This document shows positions 44,127 to 53,825 of a stretch of 64,000 nt of DNA, one piece after another. Numbering within the stretch: position 1 is the stretch's first letter; each line of letters opens with the position of its first letter. Made by a program: the position numbers and the translations under genes. Below the pieces are notes generated by a model, which saw only the letters and a list, made by a program, of their open reading frames with translations, ran no database searches and had not been told where the DNA came from. This DNA comes from Chitinophagales bacterium (lineage in GTDB: Bacteria > Bacteroidota > Bacteroidia > Chitinophagales > UBA8649), in assembly GCA_020635995.1 (NCBI GenBank), contig JACJYS010000009.1:1-64000 (forward strand), in the 5' to 3' direction.

Positions 44127-46655
44127 CTAAAGTTTTTTACTGTTTAATTTTATTTCATCTATTAAAACAGTTCTTGCTTCCCACGGGTTTTTAATTTTTA
44201 TGTACTGCCCCGAGCCACTTTCTGCCAATTTCTGCATTAATTTATCGCCTTCTTCATCTTGCCCAAAACCTATAACCGATAATTTAATGCCCATTTCTTT
44301 TACGTGTTTTTTTACTTCTTTATTTAGTTCGTTTTCTGTCATTAAAGCATTTACTTTACTAAACAATCCGTCTGTGGCTAATATTATCTGATTATTGCCA
44401 TTGCCAATGTAATGGTAGTTTAATAAATCGTAAGCCGTTTGTAAACCTCTAACACCATAAGTTAAACCATAATTTTGTAGGCTGTCTATGGCATTTATAA
44501 TGCTACCTTTGTCGGCTCCGGAAACACCTTCAAGTATAACGTTCGTTTTTTGGTTGTAGGCTATTAAAGAAACATTATCTATATCTCTAAGCACACTGGT
44601 TAGGTTTTTTATAGATTCTTTCAATAGTTCCATTTTGTTTTCTTTAGCCATTGAAGATGAAATATCTATTAAGAAAAGTACATTGTTTGCTGCATATTCT
44701 GTTCTTGATAGTTCAATGCTTGTTTCTTTAGGAGTTGTATTTTCAGGAGTGTTTTCTTTAAGCAGTTCTATTTGAGTTTCGTAGTTTTGCTTAGTTTGCT
44801 CCAACTGCGAATTAGTATTGTTTATCTCCGCATCTTTTTTAGAAAGCTCTAATTCTTTAGCCAAAAGTTCATTTTCTTTTTTGCTGATTTCTAAGTTGGC
44901 TTTAGCTAATTCTAATTCCATTTTTGCTTTTTCGGCTTCTATTTGAGCCATTACAATTTGTAAAGAATCTAATGATGCTTTTCTATCATTTTCTTGTGGT
45001 TTTGTATCTTCTATTTTATTTTCTTCTACTTTAGTGGGAGTGGGTTCGTTTATTGGAGCAACTTCTTTTTGCTCTTCTTTTTCTATTACTTCTGGAACTA
45101 CTTTTTCTGTAGTGTTTAATGCCACTAATTCCGGCTCAGGCTCTTTGGTAGGTTTTAAATAAACTCTTACTACTTTAGTATCGTCATTAGGGTTTATAGT
45201 TATAGTAGTCGGCAAAAAATTATGAGCATCTGCGGTAAGTTCATACTCATTAATAGGTAGTTTTATTTCAAAAGAGCCTAATTCACTTCCTTTATCATTA
45301 ACTGTGGGTATTTCATCAGATTTTATTTGCAATTCTACATTTGGTATAGGCTGGTAGGTATCTTCATTTACAAATCTAAAGCGGTATTTTGTGCTGTTTT
45401 CATATTGTATATCTGGTTTTTCTATCTCTTTTTTCTCTGGAGTAGAATATCCAAAATCGCCATAATCTTTTACTTCTTTTGGTTCTTTTTCTTCTTTTGG
45501 CTTGTCATAATATGCAGATTCATAAGGTTTATATATTTTTTCCTCTTTTTGGGGTATTGTTTCTTTCTGTTCTTGTTTTGGTGTTTCTTCAATAGGTTTT
45601 TCAAAAGTGTTGTGTATAGTGTAGGTATATACTTTTTCAGGAGTGTTGTTTGTAGTGTTACTCGCTATTGGTTCGTCTTTTTTAGGCAGATTATCTTCAT
45701 TGTATTTTGGTAAATCTTGTTTTACAAAATTTTCGTTAGGCGTGTTTACGTCTTCTATTTTATCTATATCATTGTTTTTAATTGGAGCATTTACATTATC
45801 GTTTTTAGTGCTTAAAGATTCTTCATTGTATTTAGGAAGTTCTTCCTTTTTAAAATCTGTTTTTGGCGTAGAAACGTTTTCTACTTTATTAGGTTCATAT
45901 TTTTCAGTAGAAGAATTGAGTCTATCTTCTTTTTTATCTATATTTTCAGAAAGTAAGGGAGTTTTAGAAACAGGAATAAGCTTAATTTTTAGGTTTCCTG
46001 TGTTTTGCCCTAAGTAAAAAAAGCTATTATGAGTTTCAAAACCATTTTTCTTAACTATTACTTGATAATTTCCAAAGGGCAATTTACTATAAAAATTTCC
46101 GGTTCTATCGCTTAAAAGTTCAGCATTTGTTTTTGAGCCTACTTGTTGAAGTATAACTTCGGCATTTTCAATGGGCATATCAGTATCTACATTTACTACC
46201 AAGCCTACTAAATCGCCTTTAGTTTTGCTGTGTTCGGGTTTTGCCATAGGGCATTGTATATATGCCGTAGGAGATAGGCTTTTTATATTTCCTTTTATGG
46301 TTAAGTAATAAGCTTCGGGGCTTCTATCAAAATAAATAGGAAATTTTCTTGTGAAACTCCCTGTGCCGGAAGTGTAATAAATGGCTTTTATAATTACTTT
46401 TTCATTGGGAGCTATGTTTTTATCGGGATAAATTACTTCTAAATCATTTTCCGAAAAAATGGGTAATATACTTAAACTTACATTTGATTTGTTAACTAAT
46501 TCAAAAATAGCAGGCTGATTTTCCCACATTTGAATATCGCCAAAGTTGTATGTTTGCGTTTTAAACTCAATACCTATTTTCTTTAATTTTTGAGCTTTTA
46601 AACTGTTATTGAAAATTAAACCAATAAAAAATATATAAATTAAGTACTTTTTCAA
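44127..46655 (-). CDS. multidomain secreted VWA protein
   Basis: An 842-residue protein with a signal peptide (IYIFFIGLIFNNSLKAQ). Order: a DUF1573-like beta domain (about 25-125), a carboxypeptidase-regulatory-like domain (about 148-225), a low-complexity part with two 40-residue repeats (EELPKYNEESL and QDLPKYNEDNL), a second regulatory-like domain (about 420-505), a coiled coil (about 555-640), and a C-terminal VWA domain with MIDAS motif DISSS at about 664. No T9SS domain, so probably periplasmic or surface-tethered. Translation starts at TTG; an in-frame stop lies four codons upstream. Confidence 0.82.
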   Translation of the reverse strand: MKKYLIYIFFIGLIFNNSLKAQKLKKIGIEFKTQTYNFGDIQMWENQPAIFELVNKSNVSLSILPIFSENDLEVIYPDKNIAPNEKVIIKAIYYTSGTGSFTRKFPIYFDRSPEAYYLTIKGNIKSLSPTAYIQCPMAKPEHSKTKGDLVGLVVNVDTDMPIENAEVILQQVGSKTNAELLSDRTGNFYSKLPFGNYQVIVKKNGFETHNSFFYLGQNTGNLKIKLIPVSKTPLLSENIDKKEDRLNSSTEKYEPNKVENVSTPKTDFKKEELPKYNEESLSTKNDNVNAPIKNNDIDKIEDVNTPNENFVKQDLPKYNEDNLPKKDEPIASNTTNNTPEKVYTYTIHNTFEKPIEETPKQEQKETIPQKEEKIYKPYESAYYDKPKEEKEPKEVKDYGDFGYSTPEKKEIEKPDIQYENSTKYRFRFVNEDTYQPIPNVELQIKSDEIPTVNDKGSELGSFEIKLPINEYELTADAHNFLPTTITINPNDDTKVVRVYLKPTKEPEPELVALNTTEKVVPEVIEKEEQKEVAPINEPTPTKVEENKIEDTKPQENDRKASLDSLQIVMAQIEAEKAKMELELAKANLEISKKENELLAKELELSKKDAEINNTNSQLEQTKQNYETQIELLKENTPENTTPKETSIELSRTEYAANNVLFLIDISSSMAKENKMELLKESIKNLTSVLRDIDNVSLIAYNQKTNVILEGVSGADKGSIINAIDSLQNYGLTYGVRGLQTAYDLLNYHYIGNGNNQIILATDGLFSKVNALMTENELNKEVKKHVKEMGIKLSVIGFGQDEEGDKLMQKLAESGSGQYIKIKNPWEARTVLIDEIKLNSKKL

Positions 46656-46676
46656 AATAATGTCATTTTAAAAGTG

Positions 46677-46684
46677 CAATTTTA
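46677..46684 (-). promoter_or_regulatory. probable -7 box of the VWA gene
   Basis: On the minus strand TAAAATTG matches TAnnTTTG at all but one position and lies 22 bases before the TTG start at 46655. Confidence 0.4.
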
Positions 46685-46811
46685 AAACGCTAAAAATAGC
46701 TATTTATGATGCATTATCAAAAAAATGGAGTTCAATATGTAAATAATAATTTATTGTTAAACTTAATTTGGTAAAAATCAATTTCTTTCATTAGCTTTAC
46801 AATATCTTTTT

Positions 46812-47591
46812 ATGAAAAAAATATTAGTATTCATTTTAATATTAACAGTGCAGTCAACTCTTTTAGCTCAAAAAAGTAAAAAGAGAGAGATTAGCTTAGC
46901 TGATGAAGAAAACATGGTTTTTAAGCATGAATGGAGCTTAGGAGCAAGAATACATACCAATGGATTTAGTGCTTTTTTTGAAAGAGTATGGATTAAAAAT
47001 ATCTGGAAACGAAACGTACTTCAAACAAATTTTTTCTACTATAGAAGTTTTAAAGACAGAAAAACAAAATCTATATATACCTCTTATTCCGATGCTGTAC
47101 CTTATTTTTATGGTAAGCAAAATAATTTTTGGAGTATAAATGTATTATACGGACAGAAAAAAGTAATAGCCGAAAAAGCTGAGAAATCTGGAGTAAGACT
47201 TTGTTTCGTGTATATGGGAGGCGTTTCATTGGGGATATTAAAACCTTATGGCTTAAAAATAATAGAACAAAATGATGTAGGCAATACTAAGGTTTATTTT
47301 TATGATGAAAATAATCCGGAGGTATTTTTAGATCCATTAAACGCCAATACACATATATATGGTGCAGCAGGAATAGGCGCAGGATTTAATAAAATAAAAC
47401 CCGTAGCAGGTGCACATTTAAAATTAGGATTAAATTTTGACTGGGCAAGTAGAGAATCTTTTATTAAAAGTTTAGAAGTAGGTACACAAGTAGATATATA
47501 TTATAAAAAGCTTCCTGTTTATATTACTAACAGGAATAAACCCTATATTTTAAACCTTTATTTGGGCATTCAACTGGGCAAAAGGTGGTAA
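46812..47591 (+). CDS. putative outer-membrane beta-barrel protein
   Basis: A 259-residue protein with a signal peptide (FILILTVQSTLLAQ) followed by alternating hydrophobic/aromatic strands: WSLGARIHTNGFSAFFERVW, NVLQTNFFYYRSFKDRK and a final LNLYLGIQLGKRW ending in an aromatic residue. No transport motif is seen and I do not recognise a named family. It is divergent from the VWA gene across a 156-base gap, so coregulation is possible. Confidence 0.7.
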   Translation: MKKILVFILILTVQSTLLAQKSKKREISLADEENMVFKHEWSLGARIHTNGFSAFFERVWIKNIWKRNVLQTNFFYYRSFKDRKTKSIYTSYSDAVPYFYGKQNNFWSINVLYGQKKVIAEKAEKSGVRLCFVYMGGVSLGILKPYGLKIIEQNDVGNTKVYFYDENNPEVFLDPLNANTHIYGAAGIGAGFNKIKPVAGAHLKLGLNFDWASRESFIKSLEVGTQVDIYYKKLPVYITNRNKPYILNLYLGIQLGKRW

Positions 47592-47650
47592 TTTTAAAGA
47601 AATTACAATAAAAAGACGAAAATTATGTTAATTTTTAGCTAAATATTCCA

Positions 47651-47658
47651 TATATTTG
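47651..47658 (+). promoter_or_regulatory. -7 box of the 47695 gene
   Basis: TATATTTG (TAnnTTTG) lies 37 bases before the ATG at 47695. Confidence 0.6.
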
Positions 47659-47694
47659 GCTTGTTTAAATTATATCTAAATAGAAAGCATAAAT

Positions 47695-50600
47695 ATGAGA
47701 AAAATTTTACTGAGTGTTTTAGTGGTTGGTATTATAGCAGTAGCTACATTTTTTGTTTCAAATCATCTAAAAAATGGTGATGTTGCAAATAAAACTGTAG
47801 AGGTAACAAAGAAAAGCAATAAGCAACCAAAAGCCAAAAGAATTAAAGAAGCATTAGAATGGCGTTATGAGAAATTAGTTAATCCTGAAAAAGGTTATTT
47901 TGACCCACAAGATTTATACGCAGCGCATAGAAGAGCCGATTACTTAAAAAATGTACATGCTAAAAGTGGAGCATTAAATTTACAATGGAATTTAATAGGT
48001 CCTGACAACCAGGGCGGAAGAACAAGAGCCTTAATGTTTGATGCTAACGTTCCTAATAAGCTATGGGCAGGTAGTGTAGGGGGCGGTTTATTTGTTTCAG
48101 AAAATGGAGGAAATTCATGGGAGAGAGTAGTAAGTTATAATGGTAATTTCCCTATAGCTTCTATAGCACAAGGTAGTGATGGAGCTATATATGTAGGAAC
48201 AGGAGAGGGATTAGGGAATCCTTTATCTGGTGGTAGTTCAAGTTTTAATTCTCAATCACCTGGAAATGGTATTTTTAAATCATCAGATGGGGGAGCTACT
48301 TGGCAACACTTAACAGCTACTAATGATGCTAATGATAACCAAGTTATTTCTGGTGGTTGTACATGGTGTGGAGTGAATGCCATATCTGTAAGTCCTATAA
48401 ATAGTCAAGTTGTTTTAGCTGGTTCTGAGAACGGACTGCATATTTCATCAGATGGTGGTGCTACATTTACTGTTGCTTCAAGTCCTTTATCTGGTGGGCA
48501 AATACAAGCTATACAAATCACTAGTGATGGGCAGATAGCATTTGCCGTTAGAAATGGTGTACTTTATAGAAGTGTATCAGTAGTGGATAATTTTCAGTCA
48601 GGATGGACTATAGCACCTAATGTAGGAACGGGTACGAGAGCAGATATAGCTATTGCTCCTTCTAATGAAAATTATGTTTATGCTATAGTTTCACGATTTT
48701 ATAGCCCTCAATATTGTATGGAAGGTATTTACCGTTCTACAGACGGAGGTGATAATTGGACTAAAATAGTTCAAAGTGGAGCCCCTTCATTTAAAAATGA
48801 TCCTTTCAATCAGCCTACTTCTCCCTATGGAACTTGTAGCGGACAAGGTTGGTACGATATGACCATAGCAGTAAACCCTGCGGATGAAAATAAAATATAC
48901 ATAGGAGGAATAACACTTTATACTTGGGGAGAAGGTATTGGCTTTAGAAGAGCGGATATTATAGATACAGAGGGAGGAACTCCTTTTGATAGTGATTATA
49001 TACATGCTGATAAACATAAAATTATTTTTAACCCTCAAGATCCTACGGGAAATACTATGTTAGTAGGTAGCGATGGCGGTGTTACACTTTGTAATAATGC
49101 ATTAACAGGTTTTCCAGAAAACTTAAATTATATTCAAAAAAATAAAGGATATGCAACCTTACAAGTTTATGGTATGGGTGCAGGAGCTTATGGAGAAGTA
49201 TTATCTGGAAATCAAGATAATGGTTCACAATATATAGATGGTTTAGGTAGCTCCGTACAAGCTGCTTCAGAAATATCTGGTGGAGATGGTGTGTATGCAG
49301 AAATTTCTAATTTTGATCCGGACGTTATGTTTGCAGGTGTTTATTTTGGGAGCATCAATCGTTCGGTAAATAGAGGTCTGTCAACAAACAGTTTCTTAGA
49401 TAAGAATATAGATTTAGGAGCTTGTGGTAAAATTTCTTGTTCAAGTGGTCCAACTGCTTGTAATTCAGATTATACTAGATTTATTTATCCATTTTATTTA
49501 TTAGAAAGCTCAAATGTAGCTAACCCAACCAATAGAGCTACTCTTATAGCAAGAAACGATACTTTATTATTAGCTAATGGTTCTACGCAAATAATTAGAG
49601 ATACTTTGTATCCTGATAGACAAGTTACAGTTACTACTACAGTTTCTGAAAGTGGTACTACGGTAGATAGAGAGGTTATAACTAAAAGTGTATATGAAAT
49701 AACCAGTTATATTTCTAGTGAAATAACTTTTGAAAGACCGTTAACTAGTACTGTTTATCCCGGAGATACTTTATTATTCCCAGATCCGTATGATGCAAAG
49801 TATTTTGTAACTTCTACTTGTGGTTTGTGGATGTGTACAAATCCTCTTCAAAAAAATCAAGAACCACATTTTTATAAAATATCAAGCTCTTCTTCAAGTA
49901 TTAATAGTTTTGATGCTACTTCAGATGGAGATAAGTTATACTACGTAGTAGGAAGAAGTTTATATATAGTAGAAGGGTTAAACCAAGTAACAAAGCCGTT
50001 AGATTCTCTTGATAAATATATATTTAACAATGTAGATAGTACAGACCTACCTGGTTGTGCTAACTCATCATGTACTTCCGGATTATTAAATGTTAGAGGA
50101 CCTATAAGTATTCCTATAGCAAATGGTACAGCACTGGAAGGCGTTAGTGTAGATAAAAATGATCCTAATACTGTTTTAGTTACAGCTAATGGTTTTAATA
50201 GCTCAGGAAAAGTATATAGAGTAGAAAATGCTTTATCAGGTTCTCCTACTATTACTGCATTACAACAGACAGATGCTACATTGCCTTATATGCCTGTTTA
50301 TGATTGTGTAATAGATATAGATGATCCTGATAGATATATCTTGGCTACAGAATTAGGTATTTGGACTTCTAATGATGCAGGCTTAACTTGGAATGAAGAA
50401 AATAATGGTTTATTTGGTAGAATACCGGTTTATAGATTACGTCAAGAGTGGATGTACGAAGAAAGTTGTCACGTATTATATGCAGGAACTCACGGAGGTG
50501 GTATGTTTAGATGTACTACTTTAACAAGTGGTGGATGCGATACTGAACCATATAAGTGGCCAGATGATGAAACGGGTATTGTAAATACGCCTTTAGCATT

Positions 50601-50856
50601 GACAAATGTTAATATTTATCCTAACCCTGTTATTGCTACTACAACTGTAGAGTTTGATTTAAAGAAAAATGCAGATGTAAACTTAAGAGTATTTGATATG
50701 ATGGGAAGAGTAGTTTATGCTCAGTCTTATGGCAAACTAAATTCTGGTGTACAAGATAAACAAATTGATTTAAGCAATTTAACTACAGGAGTTTATTCAG
50801 TTACCATTAGCGTAGATGGCAAACTACAAGGAAATAAACAAATAGTTAAAAAATAG
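47695..50856 (+). CDS. large T9SS-secreted beta-propeller (sortilin/BNR-like) protein
   Basis: A 1053-residue exported protein. After the signal helix (LLSVLVVGIIAVATFFVS) it carries many BNR/VPS10-type repeats with the S-x-D-x-G-x-x-W pattern, such as FVSENGGNSWERV, FKSSDGGATWQHL, YRSTDGGDNWTKI and TSNDAGLTWNEE. These are typical of sialidase-like propellers but without evident sialidase catalytic residues. An inserted, less regular segment (about 590-760) is rich in T, S and V. The end is a T9SS type A sorting domain (VNIYPNPVIATTTVEF ... LTTGVYSVTISVDGKLQGNKQIVKK). A surface adhesin or binding role is inferred. Confidence 0.87.
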   Translation: MRKILLSVLVVGIIAVATFFVSNHLKNGDVANKTVEVTKKSNKQPKAKRIKEALEWRYEKLVNPEKGYFDPQDLYAAHRRADYLKNVHAKSGALNLQWNLIGPDNQGGRTRALMFDANVPNKLWAGSVGGGLFVSENGGNSWERVVSYNGNFPIASIAQGSDGAIYVGTGEGLGNPLSGGSSSFNSQSPGNGIFKSSDGGATWQHLTATNDANDNQVISGGCTWCGVNAISVSPINSQVVLAGSENGLHISSDGGATFTVASSPLSGGQIQAIQITSDGQIAFAVRNGVLYRSVSVVDNFQSGWTIAPNVGTGTRADIAIAPSNENYVYAIVSRFYSPQYCMEGIYRSTDGGDNWTKIVQSGAPSFKNDPFNQPTSPYGTCSGQGWYDMTIAVNPADENKIYIGGITLYTWGEGIGFRRADIIDTEGGTPFDSDYIHADKHKIIFNPQDPTGNTMLVGSDGGVTLCNNALTGFPENLNYIQKNKGYATLQVYGMGAGAYGEVLSGNQDNGSQYIDGLGSSVQAASEISGGDGVYAEISNFDPDVMFAGVYFGSINRSVNRGLSTNSFLDKNIDLGACGKISCSSGPTACNSDYTRFIYPFYLLESSNVANPTNRATLIARNDTLLLANGSTQIIRDTLYPDRQVTVTTTVSESGTTVDREVITKSVYEITSYISSEITFERPLTSTVYPGDTLLFPDPYDAKYFVTSTCGLWMCTNPLQKNQEPHFYKISSSSSSINSFDATSDGDKLYYVVGRSLYIVEGLNQVTKPLDSLDKYIFNNVDSTDLPGCANSSCTSGLLNVRGPISIPIANGTALEGVSVDKNDPNTVLVTANGFNSSGKVYRVENALSGSPTITALQQTDATLPYMPVYDCVIDIDDPDRYILATELGIWTSNDAGLTWNEENNGLFGRIPVYRLRQEWMYEESCHVLYAGTHGGGMFRCTTLTSGGCDTEPYKWPDDETGIVNTPLALTNVNIYPNPVIATTTVEFDLKKNADVNLRVFDMMGRVVYAQSYGKLNSGVQDKQIDLSNLTTGVYSVTISVDGKLQGNKQIVKK

Positions 50857-50870
50857 TTTATTAATAATGC

Positions 50871-50910
50871 AATTACAAACGCCACCTTATTTTTGGTGGC
50901 GTTTGTAATT
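50871..50910. terminator. strong hairpin between the propeller gene and the DAR operon
   Basis: Perfect 16-bp stem AATTACAAACGCCACC / GGTGGCGTTTGTAATT with an 8-base T-rich loop, 15 bases after the stop of the 47695 gene. The downstream T-run is weak, but position and stability make it the likely terminator. Confidence 0.82.
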
Positions 50911-50934
50911 TATATTTAACCCTAACCTTATAAA

Positions 50935-51831
50935 ATGAAAAAAGTATTAGTAATTTATTATACTCAAAGTGGTCAGCTTAAAGAAATAATAGATAATGTT
51001 ACTAAACCACTATTAGATAACAGTATTGACCTTACTTTTTTTAAAATTGAAATGGAAAAACCTTTTCCATTTCCGTGGACGAGCAAAAGCTTTTTTAATG
51101 CCTTCCCAAAAACTTTTTTGCAGATACCACAAAAAATTAAACCTATTCCCAATGAAATACTAAATCAAGATTATGATTTAATTATTTTGGCTTACCAAGT
51201 TTGGTATTTAACACCTTCTATTCCAATAAATTCTCTTCTTAAAAACGAAGAAGCCAAGCAATTATTTAATGGGAAAAAAGTACTAACGCTTTCGGGAAGT
51301 AGAAATATGTGGGCAAGAGCTCAAGAAAAAATTCATGCCATTTTATCGGATTATAAAGCAGAAATAGTAGGCAATATAGCTTTAACAGATAGAAATATTA
51401 ATCATGTTAGCGTTTTAACTATTTTGCATTGGATGTTTACAGGAGAGAAAACTCGCTATCTTGGTTTTTTTCCAAAGCCGGGAGTACAACAAGACGATAT
51501 AGACACTTCGGTAAAATTTGGAGATATTATACTTCCATATATCCAAAAATCGGACTACCAAAATATGCAGAAAGAACTTACCAAAGCAGGTGCTGTTAAT
51601 ATTAACCATTTCTTAATCTTTACAGATGTTAGAGCCAATAAATTGTTCAGTTTATGGGCTAACTGGATTTATGGAAATCCTAAAAGACCATTTTTACTCC
51701 GTTTATTTTCCATATATTTGTGGATTGGAATTTGGGTGTTAATGCCTATCGCTTTTTTGCTTTATGCACTAACATACCCACTATTTTTTTTGAAGAGAAA
51801 GAAAGAGTTAAACTACTACCAATCCATATAA
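50935..51831 (+). CDS. darA: DarA-like flavodoxin-fold protein (dialkylresorcinol biosynthesis)
   Basis: A 298-residue protein with an N-terminal flavodoxin-like fold (KKVLVIYYTQSGQLKEIID; ILAYQVWYLTPSIPINSLL; VLTLSGSRNMWARAQEKI) and two C-terminal helices (LRLFSIYLWIGIWVLMPIAF and LLYALTYPLFFLKR). This architecture is that of the DarA proteins next to DarB in flexirubin and dialkylresorcinol clusters, where DarA works on the ring-closing/aromatising side. First gene of a seven-gene operon after a terminator hairpin; the DarB-like gene starts 1 base after its stop. Confidence 0.82.
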   Translation: MKKVLVIYYTQSGQLKEIIDNVTKPLLDNSIDLTFFKIEMEKPFPFPWTSKSFFNAFPKTFLQIPQKIKPIPNEILNQDYDLIILAYQVWYLTPSIPINSLLKNEEAKQLFNGKKVLTLSGSRNMWARAQEKIHAILSDYKAEIVGNIALTDRNINHVSVLTILHWMFTGEKTRYLGFFPKPGVQQDDIDTSVKFGDIILPYIQKSDYQNMQKELTKAGAVNINHFLIFTDVRANKLFSLWANWIYGNPKRPFLLRLFSIYLWIGIWVLMPIAFLLYALTYPLFFLKRKKELNYYQSI

Positions 51832-51832
51832 G

Positions 51833-52969
51833 ATGAACAAAGTTTACATAGTAAAAAGTAGTAAATTTTTGCCTAATGAGCCTGTTAGTAATGATGAAAT
51901 GGAAAGTTATTTGGGTAAAATTAATGATACAAATTCAAGAGCCAGAGCTGTTGTTTTGCGTAATAATGGTATTAAAACAAGATACTATGCTTTAGATAAA
52001 AATGGAAATCAAACCCATACAAATGCCCAATTAACCGCTGAAGCGATAAAATTGTTATTTGAACAGAATTTTACAGATAAAGATTTGGAGCTACTTTCTT
52101 GTGGCACTACAACTCCCGATGTGCTTTTACCTTCTCATGCAGCCATGGTGCATGGTTTATTAAAAAATAGGTCGGTAGAGTTAAACTCTTCAGCAGGGAT
52201 ATGCAATGCCGGTATGAATGCTTTAAAATATGGCTATATGTCTATTATGTGTGGCAATACTACTAATGCCGTTTGCACAGGCTCCGAACGTTTATCTCCG
52301 TGGATGCTGTCAAGCAAATTTGAAGGAGAAGTAGCAAGTTTAAAATCCTTAAAAGAAGAACCCATTATTGCCTTTAAAAAAGAATTTTTACGCTGGATGT
52401 TGTCAGACGGAGCAGGAGCAGTTTTGTTAAAAAATAAGCCTAATACAGAAGGTGTTTCTTTAGAAATAAAATGGATAGATTATTACTCTTATGCTTTTGA
52501 ATTAGAAACCTGTATGTATGCCGGTGGCGATAAAATGGAGAATGGAGAAATAAAATCTTGGTTAGATTATGAGCCAAAAGATATGAGAAACAAATCTTTA
52601 ATGTCTTTTAAGCAAGATATAAAACTTTTAGATGAATATATTTTGAGCAAAGGCATAGAAAGTTTGGAGCAAACTGTGGCTAAACGCAATTTTAAAGTTG
52701 ATGAAATAGATTATTTTCTGCCTCATGTTTCTTCCAACTTTTTTGTAGAAGGTTTGTACAACTCATTAAAAGATGCCGGATATGAAATTCCTAAAGAAAA
52801 ATGGTTTATGAATTTGAGCAAAGTGGGCAATGTAGGAGCAGCATCTATTTATTTAATGATAGAAGAATTAATGAATTTGGGGCAACTTAAAAAGGGACAA
52901 AAAATAATGCTTTCAGTGCCTGAAAGTGGTCGTTTTTCATATACCATAGCTTTATTAGAAGTAGTGTAA
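51833..52969 (+). CDS. darB: DarB-like beta-ketoacyl synthase III (dialkylresorcinol-forming)
   Basis: A 378-residue thiolase-fold ketosynthase. The KAS III triad is complete: C124 (SSAGICNAGMNAL), H298 (FLPHVSSNFF) and N333 (LSKVGNVGAAS). DarB-type enzymes condense two fatty-acid-derived units to the cyclohexanedione that becomes the 2,5-dialkylresorcinol. The DarA-like neighbour and the BtrH/ABC genes behind it set this apart from housekeeping FabH. The stop overlaps the next ATG by 1 base. Confidence 0.85.
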   Translation: MNKVYIVKSSKFLPNEPVSNDEMESYLGKINDTNSRARAVVLRNNGIKTRYYALDKNGNQTHTNAQLTAEAIKLLFEQNFTDKDLELLSCGTTTPDVLLPSHAAMVHGLLKNRSVELNSSAGICNAGMNALKYGYMSIMCGNTTNAVCTGSERLSPWMLSSKFEGEVASLKSLKEEPIIAFKKEFLRWMLSDGAGAVLLKNKPNTEGVSLEIKWIDYYSYAFELETCMYAGGDKMENGEIKSWLDYEPKDMRNKSLMSFKQDIKLLDEYILSKGIESLEQTVAKRNFKVDEIDYFLPHVSSNFFVEGLYNSLKDAGYEIPKEKWFMNLSKVGNVGAASIYLMIEELMNLGQLKKGQKIMLSVPESGRFSYTIALLEVV

Positions 52970-53433
52970 TGCCTATAAATCCTAAAGATATAATCATCAG
53001 CAAGTTTTTGCCACATAAGCCACCTATGCTTATGGTAGATAGATTATTAGAACTAAGCCACCAGCATGTTAAAACGGAATATCTTATTGCAGAACCCAAT
53101 TGTTTAATTGAAAACAAAGTTTTAACAGAGTTTGGTTTAATAGAACACGCTGCTCAAACTTGCTCTTCTGTAGTGGGGCAATCATTTTTTATAGACGAAA
53201 AAGGCGAAGAAATTAATTATGAAAGGACAGTAATAGGCTTTATTAATTCTATTAAAAATTTAACTTTGTACAGTTTGCCTCAGGTAAATCAAACTTTAGT
53301 TTCTACGGCAAACCTTGTTTCTAAGGTAGAAACCGATAGTTTTGTAATTTGCACTATGAAAAGTGAAACATTTTGTAATGAAAAATTGTTGTTAGAAGCA
53401 GATTTTAATTTAATAATTACTGAAAGACCATGA
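52969..53433 (+). CDS. hotdog-fold 3-hydroxyacyl-ACP dehydratase-like protein
   Basis: A 154-residue protein of the FabZ/ApeP-type hotdog fold. It starts with ISKFLPHKPPMLMVDRLLELS, the family's active-site loop with the conserved histidine in PHKPPM, and has LIEHAAQTCSSVVGQSF on the central helix. Such dehydratases accompany DAR and aryl-polyene gene sets. It overlaps darB by 1 base and the next gene by 4 (ATGA). Confidence 0.82.
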   Translation: MPINPKDIIISKFLPHKPPMLMVDRLLELSHQHVKTEYLIAEPNCLIENKVLTEFGLIEHAAQTCSSVVGQSFFIDEKGEEINYERTVIGFINSIKNLTLYSLPQVNQTLVSTANLVSKVETDSFVICTMKSETFCNEKLLLEADFNLIITERP

Positions 53434-53825
53434 AAAATAAGGAAATACCGCAAGATGGGGGTTTTTTAGAAAAAGTGAACATAAAAGAATTGTATTATGC
53501 TGTAGATGATGAAGGTAAATATACTACAGGCATCAGTACAGGCTGGAGCGTTAAAACAGAAGCGCTAAACGAATGCCTTGAATTTGGCGAAGATAGAATT
53601 GCAGCAGCAAAAGAATTAGTAATTAAGGGCAGCAAAAGTCCTATAGTATATTATATGGAAAAATCAAGAATGGACTGGGCTACTTTAGCCGATTATGTAG
53701 GTATAAATTCTGTTATTGTTCGCTTGCATCAATATCCTTTTATTTTTAATAAACTATCACAAAACACATTGGTGAAATACGCAAAAGCTTTTAACATTTC
53801 ATTGCAAGAATTAAAAAGTATATAA
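53430..53825 (+). CDS. small protein with HTH-like C-terminal half
   Basis: A 131-residue protein I cannot name. Residues about 70-131 (MDWATLADYVGINSVIVRLH ... LSQNTLVKYAKAFNISLQELKSI) follow the pattern of a Cro/C1-type helix-turn-helix domain, with an N-terminal half of unknown fold. It is translationally coupled on both sides, so it belongs to the DAR operon either as a local regulator or as a non-DNA-binding scaffold. It has no signal or membrane segment. Confidence 0.7.
   Translation: MKNKEIPQDGGFLEKVNIKELYYAVDDEGKYTTGISTGWSVKTEALNECLEFGEDRIAAAKELVIKGSKSPIVYYMEKSRMDWATLADYVGINSVIVRLHQYPFIFNKLSQNTLVKYAKAFNISLQELKSI

Noticed and set aside
45327..46017. Reading frames on the plus strand opposite the VWA gene
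   Set aside because: Shadow frames of the low-complexity acidic part of the minus-strand gene; their aromatic-rich composition comes from reversed K/E codons.
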